From Alkalibacter mobilis (lineage in GTDB: Bacteria > Bacillota > Clostridia > Eubacteriales > Alkalibacteraceae): DNA of 39,303 nucleotides. The notes below the pieces were generated by a model that was not told where the DNA came from, did no database searches, and saw nothing but the letters and a program-made list of their open reading frames with translations. The translations under genes were made by a program, and so were the position numbers. Positions 1 to 8,513 of the stretch are shown here, one piece after another; positions within the stretch are counted from its first letter, which is position 1; each line of letters begins with the position of its first letter. The DNA lies in assembly GCF_015594845.1 (NCBI RefSeq), contig NZ_JADNRK010000019.1, forward strand, positions 1 through 39,303, given 5' to 3'.

Positions 1-79
1 CGAACACAGAAGTAAAGTCCTCCTGCGCAGATGGTACTTGGATGGCGACGTCCTGGGAGAGTATGTCGCTGCGGGATTC
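1..79 (+). rRNA. rrf: 5S ribosomal RNA, 3' part
   Basis: The window opens inside a 5S rRNA. The stretch beginning CGAACACAGAAGTAAAG, then GATGGTACTTGGATGGCGAC and CTGGGAGAGTATGTCGC, follows the conserved loop B/C, helix IV and helix V pattern of bacterial 5S rRNA. The 5' third lies outside the window, so an rRNA operon is expected immediately upstream. The exact 3' end is estimated from the position of the terminator hairpin that follows. Confidence 0.9.
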
Positions 80-90
80 CACAAGAATGA

Positions 91-126
91 CTCTTGGTCT
101 TATGACCGAGGGTTTTTTCTTTTTTT
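91..126 (+). terminator. rRNA operon terminator
   Basis: CTCTTGGTC and GACCGAGGG pair over 9 bp (with G-U pairs) around a TTAT loop. A long run of T with one C follows. It sits directly after the 5S rRNA, as expected for the end of an rRNA operon. Confidence 0.85.
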
Positions 127-143
127 GAAGAAGACAACTGCTG

Positions 144-299
144 CGTCATCCTGGCCTGCTGAAAGGATCACCTCAAATATGCAGATTCATCACATTCCTT
201 CAGAATGGCGGATGATAAATTCTCTCATCTTTAGCCTGTCAAAGGATCTTCTTAATTGACATGCCTCGTCATCCTGAGCCTGTCGAAGGATCTCATCAA
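144..299. repeat. degenerate GTCATCCTGAGC-type intergenic repeats
   Basis: Three related units lie in tandem between the 5S rRNA and the next gene: about 144-175, 224-254 and 267-299. Each follows the pattern TCATC-(C/T)-T-GCCTG-AAGGATC followed by C/T/A-rich sequence. The third is the cleanest, with GTCATCCTGAGCCTGTCGAA. Similar motifs are scattered between genes in many bacterial genomes. No coding potential is seen; a 73-codon frame through the 5S rRNA and this stretch is not a gene. Confidence 0.6.
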
Positions 300-341
300 T
301 CATATTCTCCTCCAACTATTCTTTTATATATTCAAAATGCA

Positions 342-350
342 TGTTATAAT
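342..350 (+). promoter_or_regulatory. extended -10 promoter before comFB-like gene
   Basis: TG-T-TATAAT at 342-350 is an extended -10 element; the -35 region is only weakly matched. A transcript would start near 357, just before the AGGAGGG ribosome binding site at 359-365, so the leader would be only a few bases long. Confidence 0.55.
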
Positions 351-373
351 GAAATATTAGGAGGGATGATCTA

Positions 374-652
374 TTGGATGGGAAATTGCACCTTAAAAAT
401 TTTACAGAAATATTGGTAGATGAATCGATAAATAAATTATGGGGAGAATCAACTTCGGACTGCAGATGTGATAGATGCAGACTGGATGTAAAGGCAATAG
501 CTTTAAATAAACTCCCGCCAAAGTACACGGTGACCGATAAAGGAGAAGTATTTGCAAAATTGAATTCCTTTAAGAATCAAGTACATGTAGATGTATTAAA
601 GGAAGTAGTAAGTGCTATGGAAATTGTGAAGTCAAAGAAATCCCACGATTGA
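374..652 (+). CDS. ComFB-family (late competence development) protein
   Basis: A 92-residue protein that matches the ComFB family in length and in its central block: a CRCDRC cysteine cluster (Cys30, 32, 35) followed by DVKAIALNKLPPKY. The cysteine set suggests a bound metal, probably zinc. B. subtilis ComFB lies in the comF operon but has no clear competence role. ComFB relatives in cyanobacteria have been reported as c-di-GMP receptors, so a second-messenger role here is possible but inferred. The start is TTG at 374, chosen because AGGAGGG lies 8 bases upstream. It is first in a run with niaR, the UPF0182 gene and serS, 14 bases before niaR. No comFA or comFC is nearby. Confidence 0.75.
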   Translation: MDGKLHLKNFTEILVDESINKLWGESTSDCRCDRCRLDVKAIALNKLPPKYTVTDKGEVFAKLNSFKNQVHVDVLKEVVSAMEIVKSKKSHD

Positions 653-666
653 TACAAGGAGATAAA

Positions 667-1182
667 ATGATCAGCGAAGAGAGAAGAAAGAAAATAATCA
701 ATTTGCTCAAGAAGGCGGACAGACCTTTGTCTGGCACCGAATTGTCTGAAAAATATAATGTGAGTCGACAAATAATAGTTCAGGACATTGCCATTTTGAG
801 AGCAGAAGGAAACGATATTATTGCCACGGCAAAAGGGTATCTTTTTCCCAAGATCGAAATGAACACCATTCACAAGACAATTGCAGTCAAGCACACGAAT
901 GATTCCATGGAGAATGAACTCTACACCATCGTCGAGTACGGTGCCAAAGTTTTGGATGTGACAGTGGAACACCCCATTTACGGGGAATTAAAAGCAAATT
1001 TGATGCTGACGACTCAAGAGGATGTTGACAACTTCATTGCAGACTTTAAAGCTTCAGGCGCAGAACCTTTGTCTGTTATGACAAATGGTGTACATCTTCA
1101 TACAATCGAGGTTCCAAGCATAAAGGTTTACGACATGATAATAAACGATCTAAAAGAGAAAGGGTTGCTTTTGGATAAATGA
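667..1182 (+). CDS. niaR: NiaR, nicotinate-responsive transcriptional repressor
   Basis: A 171-residue repressor of NAD biosynthesis and niacin uptake genes in Firmicutes (YrxA/NiaR). Residues about 1-60 form a winged helix (HTH_11 type, with LSGTELSEKYNVSRQIIVQDI). The rest is a 3H domain, recognisable from its histidines in VKH, EHPIYGELKA and GVHLHTIEVP, which in this family bind metal and nicotinate. I start at ATG 667 rather than an upstream TTG at 649 because AAGGAG precedes 667 at normal spacing and the TTG would overlap comFB. No NAD or niacin genes are in the window, so its targets are probably elsewhere. The next gene starts 10 bases after its stop. Confidence 0.9.
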   Translation: MISEERRKKIINLLKKADRPLSGTELSEKYNVSRQIIVQDIAILRAEGNDIIATAKGYLFPKIEMNTIHKTIAVKHTNDSMENELYTIVEYGAKVLDVTVEHPIYGELKANLMLTTQEDVDNFIADFKASGAEPLSVMTNGVHLHTIEVPSIKVYDMIINDLKEKGLLLDK

Positions 1183-1192
1183 GGAGGATCAA

Positions 1193-3964
1193 ATGTCAGG
1201 GAAAAATGCAAACAAGTTTTTAATTGCTGCAGTAGCGGCGTTGATGTTGCTGGGGACAGTTTTTGTAATGCTTAGTAATTTCTATATTGACTTTTTATGG
1301 TTCAGTGAAACCGGGTTTACAAACGTGTTCTTTAAAGAACTCGTAACCAAGCTTCAGATAGCGGTACCGCTGTTTGTCGTTATGACGATTATTTTGTTTT
1401 TCTATTTTAAATTTATTAAAAAATATGCAAAGAAAAGTGGTGTAGTTGAGGTAAAAACAAAGAAATTTGACTACCTTTCGCTGGGTGCGGGAGCAGTTTC
1501 TTCTTTGATAATAACTACTATCGCTACAAATGCTCTATGGTATAGATTACTTGAGTTCGTCAATGCCAAAAGTTTTGATGTTTCAGATCCCATCTTTAAC
1601 AAAGACGTTTCATTTTATGTATTCAAGCTGCCTCTCTTGGAGAGTATTTTCAGCGTTATGTCCATTGTTCTATTTATAGTCTTTGTTGTCACGATCCTAT
1701 TCACCGCCGGTTTTTTTTGGACTCAGAAATCGCCTAAGGTGGATGTAGAAGTGGGCGTAGACCACAGAGCTCAGGAAATAAAGGACTTTTTTATCAAATT
1801 TGGGAATATAATGGTCAAACAAATAGGTGTATTTGTTGGATTGTTCTTTTTGCTTACTGCATTCAGTTACTATTTAAGGCGATTTGGCCTTCTGTTTTCG
1901 CCTTCCGAAATATCTTATGGCGCAGGATACACCGACACTACCGTAAGATTGAGGCTTTACACAGTTATGATGTTTTTATCTTTAGCAGCTGCTGCAGCAT
2001 CTGTTATATTCGGATTTAGAAAGAAGATCAAGCATATAATAGCAGCACCTGTAATATTGATAGCTGTGTCGTTTTTAGGAGGAATATTAGGTTTTATAGT
2101 TGAAAGCTATATAGTCGGACCAAATCAATACGGCAAGGAGGAGCCTTACCTTCAAAGACATATCGAATATACAATCAAGGCCTACGGATTGGAGAATGTC
2201 GAGACTAAGCCTTTTTCAGCAAAACAGCCTATAACATACGAAGATCTCGAAGAAAATAACCTGACCATTTCCAATATACCGATAAATGATTACAGACCGA
2301 CTTTGGATATGTACAATTCCATTCAAGGAATAAGGATCTATTACCAGTTCAATGACATAGATATCGACAGGTACATCGTAGATGGAGAATACACTCAAAC
2401 ATTCATTTCGGCAAGAGAGATGAATAATGACCAACTTGAGGAAAATGCGAAAACCTGGATCAATCAGCATCTAAAATATACACACGGATTTGGCATAGCC
2501 GTATCCCCTGTCAACAAGGTGAATGAAGTGGGACAACCGGATTTGGCGGTCAAGGATATTCCGCCTGTTTCCGATAATGAGATACAAGTGGAAGAGCCAA
2601 GGATATATTTTGGCGAAAGTACGGATACCTATGCTATTACAAATGCGAAAACTCCGGAATTCGACTACCCTGAAGGCAGTGATAACAAGGAAAATTTTTA
2701 TGAGGGAACGGCCGGAATAAATTTGAATTTGATCAACAGAGCAGCTTTCGCATTGAATCAGGGAGAAATCAAAATCCTGTTGTCGACTGAAATTACCGGC
2801 GACAGTAAAATTCTCATTAGAAGGAATATTGTCGAGAGGGTAAAGACGATTGCGCCATTTTTGGCTTATGACGAGGATCCCTACATAGTGGCATCCGAAG
2901 GAAAACTCTATTGGATAATGGATGCTTTCACCTTGAGTGACAGATATCCATATTCAAAACCATACAGCGAGACGACTTCCTTCAATTACATACGAAATTC
3001 TATCAAGGTAGTGGTAGATGCATATGACGGTGATGTGACATTTTATCAGGTGGAAGAAACAGATCCTATAGCAACCATGTATAATAATATCTATGACGGG
3101 ATATTCAAACCGATCGATGAAATGCCTGAAGATTTGAGAGGTCATGTGAGATACTCACAGGAAATGTTTGACATACAGGCTGAAATATACCGAACTTACC
3201 ATATGGCAAACACTAGAGTCTTTTACAATAAAGAAGATCAATGGGAGCTTCCAAGACAGATATATGGTTCCCAAAAGGAAGTAGAGCAGGTGGAAAGCAC
3301 TTATCTTATCATGAAACTTCCGGAGAGAGAGTCTGAGTTTACTCTTATGGTTCCTTATACTGCAAGGCAAAAGGACAACATGGTCGCTTGGATGGCTGCC
3401 ATGAACGATGGTGAAAATTACGGCGAGATCATAGTCTACACTTTTCCAAAACAGAGTCTGATATACGGTCCGATGCAGATAGAACAGAGGGTGGATCAGG
3501 ATACGGTCATATCTCCGCAGCTCACATTGCTGGGGCAGCAAGGCTCAGAAGTAATCAGAGGTAATATGATGGCCATACCTATAGAAGAAGCTATTTTGTA
3601 CGTAGAGCCAGTTTATATCAAAGCCAGGGATAGCGAGAGAAGTTTACCTGAAGTCAAAAAAATAATCGTATCGTATGATAATAAAATTGTAATGGCCGAT
3701 AGTTTGGAAGATGGACTAAAACAGATATTTGGCGGACCGGCTGAAGATGACGGCGATGACGATGAAGAACCTGGAATAGTTATTCCGGGAGATTTGAACA
3801 GCCTCATATCAGAGGCCAACGATTTGTTCGATAGAGCACAGGAAGCCCAAAGAAATGGAGATTGGGCAGGATACGGACAATTGATCCAGGAATTGGAAGA
3901 TATTTTGAATCAATTGCAGGAATTGCAGCAACCTCAGGTGCCTGTTGTAGATGATGTAGAGTGA
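1193..3964 (+). CDS. UPF0182 family large membrane protein
   Basis: A 923-residue protein of the UPF0182 family (COG1615), function unknown. About seven membrane segments occupy residues 1-310 (for example near 10-30, 55-73, 95-115, 145-175, 210-230, 260-275 and 283-305). A large soluble, presumably extracellular domain follows. Near the end there is an acidic linker (EDDGDDDEEPG) and then the short helical tail around WAGYGQLIQELEDILNQL, a typical end for this family. The start is well fixed by GAGGAGG 5 bases upstream. Its placement between niaR and serS looks like simple co-transcription rather than a functional link. Length is normal for the family. Confidence 0.9.
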   Translation: MSGKNANKFLIAAVAALMLLGTVFVMLSNFYIDFLWFSETGFTNVFFKELVTKLQIAVPLFVVMTIILFFYFKFIKKYAKKSGVVEVKTKKFDYLSLGAGAVSSLIITTIATNALWYRLLEFVNAKSFDVSDPIFNKDVSFYVFKLPLLESIFSVMSIVLFIVFVVTILFTAGFFWTQKSPKVDVEVGVDHRAQEIKDFFIKFGNIMVKQIGVFVGLFFLLTAFSYYLRRFGLLFSPSEISYGAGYTDTTVRLRLYTVMMFLSLAAAAASVIFGFRKKIKHIIAAPVILIAVSFLGGILGFIVESYIVGPNQYGKEEPYLQRHIEYTIKAYGLENVETKPFSAKQPITYEDLEENNLTISNIPINDYRPTLDMYNSIQGIRIYYQFNDIDIDRYIVDGEYTQTFISAREMNNDQLEENAKTWINQHLKYTHGFGIAVSPVNKVNEVGQPDLAVKDIPPVSDNEIQVEEPRIYFGESTDTYAITNAKTPEFDYPEGSDNKENFYEGTAGINLNLINRAAFALNQGEIKILLSTEITGDSKILIRRNIVERVKTIAPFLAYDEDPYIVASEGKLYWIMDAFTLSDRYPYSKPYSETTSFNYIRNSIKVVVDAYDGDVTFYQVEETDPIATMYNNIYDGIFKPIDEMPEDLRGHVRYSQEMFDIQAEIYRTYHMANTRVFYNKEDQWELPRQIYGSQKEVEQVESTYLIMKLPERESEFTLMVPYTARQKDNMVAWMAAMNDGENYGEIIVYTFPKQSLIYGPMQIEQRVDQDTVISPQLTLLGQQGSEVIRGNMMAIPIEEAILYVEPVYIKARDSERSLPEVKKIIVSYDNKIVMADSLEDGLKQIFGGPAEDDGDDDEEPGIVIPGDLNSLISEANDLFDRAQEAQRNGDWAGYGQLIQELEDILNQLQELQQPQVPVVDDVE

Positions 3965-4002
3965 TTTATCGGTAATGCAATAATTTCGAAAGGAATGTAG
4001 AT

Positions 4003-5274
4003 ATGTTAGACATTAAGAGAATAAGAGAAAATGGTGAAGAAGTAAACGAGCTTCTTAAGAGAAAAGGCGATTATGACATTTCAAAGCTAATGGAGCTTGA
4101 TGAAAACAGAAGAAAGTTGATATCTGAAGTAGAAGAAAAGAAGGCTGAACAAAACAGAGTGTCAAAACTGATTCCGGTCTATAAGAAAGAAAAAAAGGAC
4201 GTTTCTGAAATTTTGGCGGAGATGAAAACACTTTCGGAAGAAATAAAAAAATCTGATGACGTTCTAAAAAGCCTGGAGGCAGAAATCAAGCAGATTTTGT
4301 TGGAACTTCCCAACACTCCAAATCCTGATGTAAAAATCGGAAAAGACGATAGCGATAACGACGAAATAAAAAAATGGGGAGAACCAAGACAATTTGACTT
4401 TGAAGTAAAAGCCCATTGGGATATAGGAACGGATCTGGGAATACTTGATTTTGAAAGAGCTGCAAAAATTACCGGAGCGAGGTTCAGCATGTTTACGGGA
4501 ATCGGTGCAAAGCTGGAGAGAGCCATAATAAACTTTATGCTTTCCGTTCACACAGATGAAGGCAAATATACTGAAGTTTCTACCCCATTTATGGTAAATC
4601 GGGATTCAATGACCGGAACTGGACAATTGCCTAAATTCGAAGATGATGCTTTCAAGGTTATCGAAGACAGGGATTTGTTCTTGATACCTACTGCGGAAGT
4701 GCCTGTGACAAACCTCCATAGAGATGAGATACTCGATGGATCAGAACTGCCCATATACTACACGGCTTATTCGCCTTGTTTTAGAAAGGAAGCCGGATCG
4801 GCAGGCAGAGACACCAGAGGACTTATAAGAAACCATCAATTTGATAAAGTGGAGATAGTTAAATTTTCACATCCTGATACATCTTACGATGAACATGAAA
4901 AACTTACGGCTGACGCAGAGAAGATATTACAACTTTTAAAGTTGCCGTATAGAGTGGTTGAACTATGCACTGGAGACATGACTTTCTCTTCTGCAAAAAC
5001 ATACGACATAGAGGTTTGGATGCCAAGTTACGGAAGATACGTAGAAATCAGTTCCTGCTCCAATTTCGAGGATTATCAGGCTAGAAGGGCCAATATAAGG
5101 TTTAGGGACAAAGACACGGGAAAAGTCAATTTTGTCCATACCTTGAATGGGTCAGGGCTGGCTGTTGGAAGAACTTTTGCAGCGATCTTGGAAAATTATC
5201 AAAATGCCGACGGTAGTGTGAACATTCCGGAATCTCTTGTGCACTTCATGGGTGGATTGGAAGTTATAAAGTAA
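4003..5274 (+). CDS. serS: seryl-tRNA synthetase
   Basis: A 423-residue class II synthetase that charges tRNA-Ser with serine in the cytoplasm. Residues about 28-105 form the long charged coiled-coil arm that recognises the tRNA-Ser variable loop. The catalytic core shows [15 protein letters not shown], motif 2 ([17 protein letters not shown] followed by HQFDKVE) and motif 3 ([19 protein letters not shown]). Length is normal. AAAGGAATG lies upstream of the ATG. A terminator follows 1-2 bases after the stop. Unusually, the two genes just downstream encode tRNA-Ser species, its own substrates. No serine T-box leader is seen in the 38 bases before it. Confidence 0.98.
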   Translation: MLDIKRIRENGEEVNELLKRKGDYDISKLMELDENRRKLISEVEEKKAEQNRVSKLIPVYKKEKKDVSEILAEMKTLSEEIKKSDDVLKSLEAEIKQILLELPNTPNPDVKIGKDDSDNDEIKKWGEPRQFDFEVKAHWDIGTDLGILDFERAAKITGARFSMFTGIGAKLERAIINFMLSVHTDEGKYTEVSTPFMVNRDSMTGTGQLPKFEDDAFKVIEDRDLFLIPTAEVPVTNLHRDEILDGSELPIYYTAYSPCFRKEAGSAGRDTRGLIRNHQFDKVEIVKFSHPDTSYDEHEKLTADAEKILQLLKLPYRVVELCTGDMTFSSAKTYDIEVWMPSYGRYVEISSCSNFEDYQARRANIRFRDKDTGKVNFVHTLNGSGLAVGRTFAAILENYQNADGSVNIPESLVHFMGGLEVIK

Positions 5275-5275
5275 A

Positions 5276-5299
5276 AAAAGGGAGATTTTTCTCCCTTTT
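5276..5299 (+). terminator. terminator after serS
   Basis: AAAAGGGAGA and TCTCCCTTTT form a perfect 10 bp stem around a TTTT loop immediately after the serS stop codon. The T-tail is short and partly inside the stem. Confidence 0.8.
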
Positions 5300-5324
5300 A
5301 TCTACTAAAATGATACAAATCTTA

Positions 5325-5353
5325 TTGACAATGTTATTGTGCGTTGGTATAAT
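5325..5353 (+). promoter_or_regulatory. sigma-A promoter for the tRNA-Ser pair
   Basis: TTGACA at 5325-5330 and TATAAT at 5348-5353 are both perfect consensus hexamers separated by exactly 17 bases. Transcription would start near 5360, about 10 bases before the first tRNA. Confidence 0.9.
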
Positions 5354-5369
5354 AACAATTGTCTCATTC

Positions 5370-5458
5370 CGAGAGGTACCGAAGTGGTCATAACGGGGCG
5401 GTCTTGAAAACCGTTAGAGTGAAAGCTCACGTGGGTTCGAATCCCACCCTCTCGGCCA
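5370..5458 (+). tRNA. tRNA-Ser (anticodon UGA)
   Basis: CGAGAGG pairs with CCTCTCG as the acceptor stem. The anticodon loop is CTTGAAA (anticodon TGA, reading UCA). There is a long class II variable arm, a T arm GTGGG-TTCGAAT-CCCAC, discriminator G and an encoded CCA. The long variable arm fits serine. It is followed 33 bases later by a second tRNA-Ser. Confidence 0.95.
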
Positions 5459-5491
5459 TTTTTTATATTCAAATTTAAAAACTATAGCTAT

Positions 5492-5582
5492 GGAGAAGTA
5501 CTCAAGTGGCTAAAGAGGTGCCCCTGCTAAGGGTATAGGCCGGGAAACCGGTGCGAGGGTTCAAATCCCTCCTTCTCCGCCA
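5492..5582 (+). tRNA. tRNA-Ser (anticodon GCU)
   Basis: GGAGAAG pairs with CTTCTCC. The anticodon loop CTGCTAA carries GCT, reading AGC/AGU. A class II variable arm (GGCCGGGAAACCGG), TTCAAAT in the T loop, discriminator G and encoded CCA are present. It is probably co-transcribed with the preceding tRNA-Ser(UGA). The family is serine on both anticodon and variable-arm length. Confidence 0.95.
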
Positions 5583-5595
5583 TTCAAGGCAATCA

Positions 5596-5618
5596 ACTCG
5601 CTGAAAGCGAGTTTTTTT
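5596..5618 (+). terminator. terminator after tRNA-Ser genes
   Basis: ACTCGCT and AGCGAGT pair perfectly over 7 bp with a GAA loop. TTTTTT follows. Confidence 0.85.
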
Positions 5619-5631
5619 ATTGCCCAAAACA

Positions 5632-5705
5632 GAGGGGACAAAAAACGGAGGGGACGGTTCTTTTTGTTTTTTGATCAAACAAAAAGAACCGTCCCCTCCG
5701 TTTTT
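5632..5705. repeat. long palindromic repeat, left flank of the potassium block
   Basis: A perfect 29 bp inverted repeat (arms 5641-5669 and 5677-5705, core ACGGAGGGGACGGTTC) surrounds a 7-base loop. A further outer GAGGGGAC unit starts at 5632. The same element, slightly diverged, recurs at 10418-10511. It lies between the convergent tRNA-Ser transcript and the kdpE-like gene, and could act as a bidirectional terminator as well as a mobile or REP/MITE-like sequence. No transposase is adjacent. Confidence 0.85.
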
Positions 5706-5707
5706 CA

Positions 5708-6406
5708 TTATTCGTCAGCGAACCTGTAACCCACACCCACTTCTGTTAGAATGAAACGTGGACGAGCAGTGTCCTTCTCTATTTTTCTTCTTAAATTAGC
5801 CATATAAACTCTTACGCTTTTGGCATCGTCTGTCGACGTATACCCCCAAACATGTTTTAGTATGTAACTGTGGGTCAAAACCTTGCCTTGATTTGAAATA
5901 AGAAGCAATAAGAGTTTGTACTCAATGGGAGTCAGATGAACTTCTACATCGTCGATTAAAATTCGTCGCTTCTCATAATCTACAGTCAGGTAATCGCACG
6001 TATAAATATTTTCAGTCGGAGAATTTGTTTTTGAAAGTGCTCTTTCTGAAACACGGATCCTTGCCATCAGCTCTCCCATGTGGAATGGCTTGGTTATATA
6101 ATCATTGGCACCCAGATCAAGTGCCTGGATTTTTTCTTTCTCGTGACCTCTGGCAGAAACAACAAGTATGGGTATGTCAGAGAATTCTCTTAGTTCACTA
6201 ATAATTTCCAGTCCGTCACGATCTTCAAGACCCAAATCAAGCAGGATCAGATCCGGATGATGAGAACTGAACATAAACAATCCACAAGCTGCACTATCTG
6301 CAACTAATACTTCATAGCCTTGTTTCTCCAAGGAGACAGCAATAAAATTAGATATATACTTGTCATCTTCGATAATTAAAATTTTGCTTTTGTTTTCCAA
6401 AATCAT
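5708..6406 (-). CDS. KdpE-like OmpR-family response regulator
   Basis: A 232-residue regulator. The receiver domain (residues 1-120) has the acidic pocket (IIEDD), the phospho-acceptor Asp in LILLDLGLEDRDG, and the conserved Lys in DYITKPF. The C-terminal winged helix (about 135-230) has LTPIEYKLLLLL and the recognition region around SVRVYMANLRRKIE, ending in GVGYRF. This is the KdpE pattern. Its ATG overlaps the stop of the kinase gene by 4 bases (ATGA), so the pair is translationally coupled. KdpE normally activates kdpFABC, but no Kdp ATPase is present; the neighbours encode a Ktr potassium channel, which is its likely target (inference). Confidence 0.92.
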   Translation of the reverse strand: MILENKSKILIIEDDKYISNFIAVSLEKQGYEVLVADSAACGLFMFSSHHPDLILLDLGLEDRDGLEIISELREFSDIPILVVSARGHEKEKIQALDLGANDYITKPFHMGELMARIRVSERALSKTNSPTENIYTCDYLTVDYEKRRILIDDVEVHLTPIEYKLLLLLISNQGKVLTHSYILKHVWGYTSTDDAKSVRVYMANLRRKIEKDTARPRFILTEVGVGYRFADE

Positions 6407-7812
6407 CCCTCCAACGGAAGAGTAAAAATGAATCTGCTTCCTTTTGGTACATTGCTTTCGGTGAAGATCTCACCGCCATGAGCTTCAACTATGGCTTTAC
6501 AAATCGCAAGCCCCAGTCCTATGCCTTTTTTTCCATCTGTAACATTTCGTTCCAAGGTAACAAATTTATCAAAAAGATTTTCTTTTATGTTTTCAGCTAT
6601 GCCCTCACCTGTGTCTGCAACGATTATTTTCAAGAAATCTCTTTCTTCTTTTATTTCAAGAGATATTTTACTTTGGGACGTAGTATGTCTGATGGCATTT
6701 TCCAATAGATTTATCAGAACTTGAACGATGAGCTTTCCGTCTACGGGTACCATGATGACTTGTTTTGGTAATTCGACAATTAAATTTCTGTCATTTAGCA
6801 GTCTGGATATATGTGAAACCGCTTCACTGACCACGTCGTCGATGACTTCGAATTCCTTGTGAATCAATAGTTGAGAGTCATTTATTCTAGTCATATTTAA
6901 AATATTTTCTACCAGACCAGTCAGCCAGGTGATTTCTTCACTCATCCCAAGTACCAGTGTTTTTCTTTCATCGAATGTCAGGGTCTCGTAGTTGTCGGCC
7001 AAGAGATTGGCAGCTCCGGAAAGAGCCGTCAGGGGACTTCTCAGATCGTGTGCGACGGATCGTAAAAGAGTTGATCTTAGATGCTCCTTTTCCATGGCAA
7101 CACGGATTTTTTCCCGTTCAATATAAAGACTTTCTCTGTCTAAAGCGATTCCAAGCTGGGTCGAGACTGCCTGGATTATTAGTTCGATCTGTTCATCAAA
7201 CGCTTGATTTTTGTTGTATACCAAAAGATTTCCCAGTTTAACAGTACCGCTTTTGATCTCGAAGCTTAAATGATTTCCAGTTGGTAGAACGTCGTATGCG
7301 TTATAAATCTCTTTGTTTTCCAGCTCAATTATACTGTCAAAACCGGTGTAGTCTTTAATAAAAGAGATTCCTTGATGCATTATGCTTTTTTGTCCGCTAA
7401 CGGGCAAGAAACCTGAAGAGATTTGATGGAGGATCTTTGCTGTGTTTTCGTTTTTTAAAGAAATTTCGATTTGCTGCTGGAGTTTTGATGTAACCGTGCC
7501 AGATACTACTGCAGTAATCAAAAAAAACATCAGCAAAATGATATCGTTGCTGCTGTATATGTGAAATGTATAAATGGGAACAGTAAATAAAAAATTAAAA
7601 GCCATCAAACTTAAAATTGAATTTAGGATTCCCCAAAAGTAACTACCCGTCAAAACGGAAGAGAAAAGAACACCTAGAAGAAATACCATTATTATACTTT
7701 CTTTTCCAACACCAAGATAGCTCATGGCTATGGAAGATCCTGTAGCCAATACTAACATGATCAATGTTTTGGCAGCGCTGCCCAAGGTGTTTTTTTTATA
7801 GTTTGAACTCAT
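6403..7812 (-). CDS. KdpD-like sensor histidine kinase lacking the N-terminal KdpD domain
   Basis: About 469 residues. Four membrane segments in the first about 110 residues resemble the KdpD DUF4118 region, followed by a GAF-like sensor (about 130-240). HisKA follows, with the H-box around SVAHDLRSPLTALSGAA. The ATPase has the N-box NLLENAIRHTT, G1 DTGEGI and G2 GIGLGLAICKAIVEAHGG. Full KdpD is about 900 residues and begins with a cytoplasmic KdpD sensor domain and a USP-like domain; both are absent here. I place the start at ATG 7812, because the upstream GTG (7824) overlaps the AAGGAG ribosome binding site that serves 7812. It lies 38 bases downstream of ktrA in the same direction. Confidence 0.9.
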   Translation of the reverse strand: MSSNYKKNTLGSAAKTLIMLVLATGSSIAMSYLGVGKESIIMVFLLGVLFSSVLTGSYFWGILNSILSLMAFNFLFTVPIYTFHIYSSNDIILLMFFLITAVVSGTVTSKLQQQIEISLKNENTAKILHQISSGFLPVSGQKSIMHQGISFIKDYTGFDSIIELENKEIYNAYDVLPTGNHLSFEIKSGTVKLGNLLVYNKNQAFDEQIELIIQAVSTQLGIALDRESLYIEREKIRVAMEKEHLRSTLLRSVAHDLRSPLTALSGAANLLADNYETLTFDERKTLVLGMSEEITWLTGLVENILNMTRINDSQLLIHKEFEVIDDVVSEAVSHISRLLNDRNLIVELPKQVIMVPVDGKLIVQVLINLLENAIRHTTSQSKISLEIKEERDFLKIIVADTGEGIAENIKENLFDKFVTLERNVTDGKKGIGLGLAICKAIVEAHGGEIFTESNVPKGSRFIFTLPLEG

Positions 7813-7850
7813 GGATGAAATCACTCCTTGTAGACAGTATATGTTTATAT

Positions 7851-8501
7851 CTATTTTTTGTCCATAAGTCTAAAGATATCTTTTTTATTGCCAGCCACCA
7901 GAAGGTGATCATCAATGGATAAAAGATAATGGGGATCATTGAGTGGAATCACCCGGTCTTCTATTTTAAATCCCAATATATTGATATTGTACTTGGAACG
8001 TACGTTTAGATCCAGTACGCTCTTTCCGGCCCAGAATTTGGGCACTGACATTTCAGTAATGGCATAATCAGTTGTTAGCTCTATGTAATCAAAAGTATTC
8101 TTGGCACTGTATTTTACAGCTGTACGCTGAGCCATGTCCCTTTCGGGATAAATTACATCGTCCGCTCCGATTTTAAGTAGAAATTTCGCATGTATGTCCC
8201 TGTCGGTTTTAGAAATCACGCACGAAGCATCAAGCTCCTTGAGTAGTGAAGTGATTTCCAGTGACGATTGAAAATTGTCGCTGATGCAAACAAAGCAAAC
8301 ATCGAAGTTGTTAACACCAAGGGATTTCAAAACATCTTCCTCCATACAGTCCCCAATTTGTGCACGGGTAACATAAGGCGCGATTTTATTGATTGCATCT
8401 TCATCTGTGTCAACGACCATGACTTCATTTCCAAGTTCCGCAAGTTTAATTGCCAAATGTCTTCCAAATCTGCCAAGTCCGATAACTAGCATTGATCTCA
8501 T
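7851..8501 (-). CDS. ktrA: KtrA/TrkA-type potassium channel gating protein
   Basis: A 216-residue cytoplasmic RCK protein that forms the nucleotide-sensing ring controlling KtrB. The N-terminal RCK_N Rossmann fold shows GLGRFG (GxGxxG) followed by the acidic VVDTDED at the end of strand 2. The C-terminal RCK_C domain spans about 135-215. Length matches B. subtilis KtrA (about 220) rather than the double-length E. coli TrkA. A clear AGGAG precedes the ATG. It is 12 bases downstream of ktrB, so the two subunits are made together. In this family ATP or ADP binding sets the channel open or closed. Confidence 0.93.
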   Translation of the reverse strand: MRSMLVIGLGRFGRHLAIKLAELGNEVMVVDTDEDAINKIAPYVTRAQIGDCMEEDVLKSLGVNNFDVCFVCISDNFQSSLEITSLLKELDASCVISKTDRDIHAKFLLKIGADDVIYPERDMAQRTAVKYSAKNTFDYIELTTDYAITEMSVPKFWAGKSVLDLNVRSKYNINILGFKIEDRVIPLNDPHYLLSIDDHLLVAGNKKDIFRLMDKK

Positions 8502-8513
8502 TTATTTACACTC

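Noticed and set aside
38-259. 73-codon plus-strand frame at the window start
   Set aside because: It runs through the 5S rRNA, its terminator and the intergenic repeats.
5502-5708. 68-codon minus-strand frame containing RRRRDLNPRTGFPAYTLS
   Set aside because: This is the antisense translation of tRNA-Ser(GCU) and the palindromic repeat, a well-known type of false gene.
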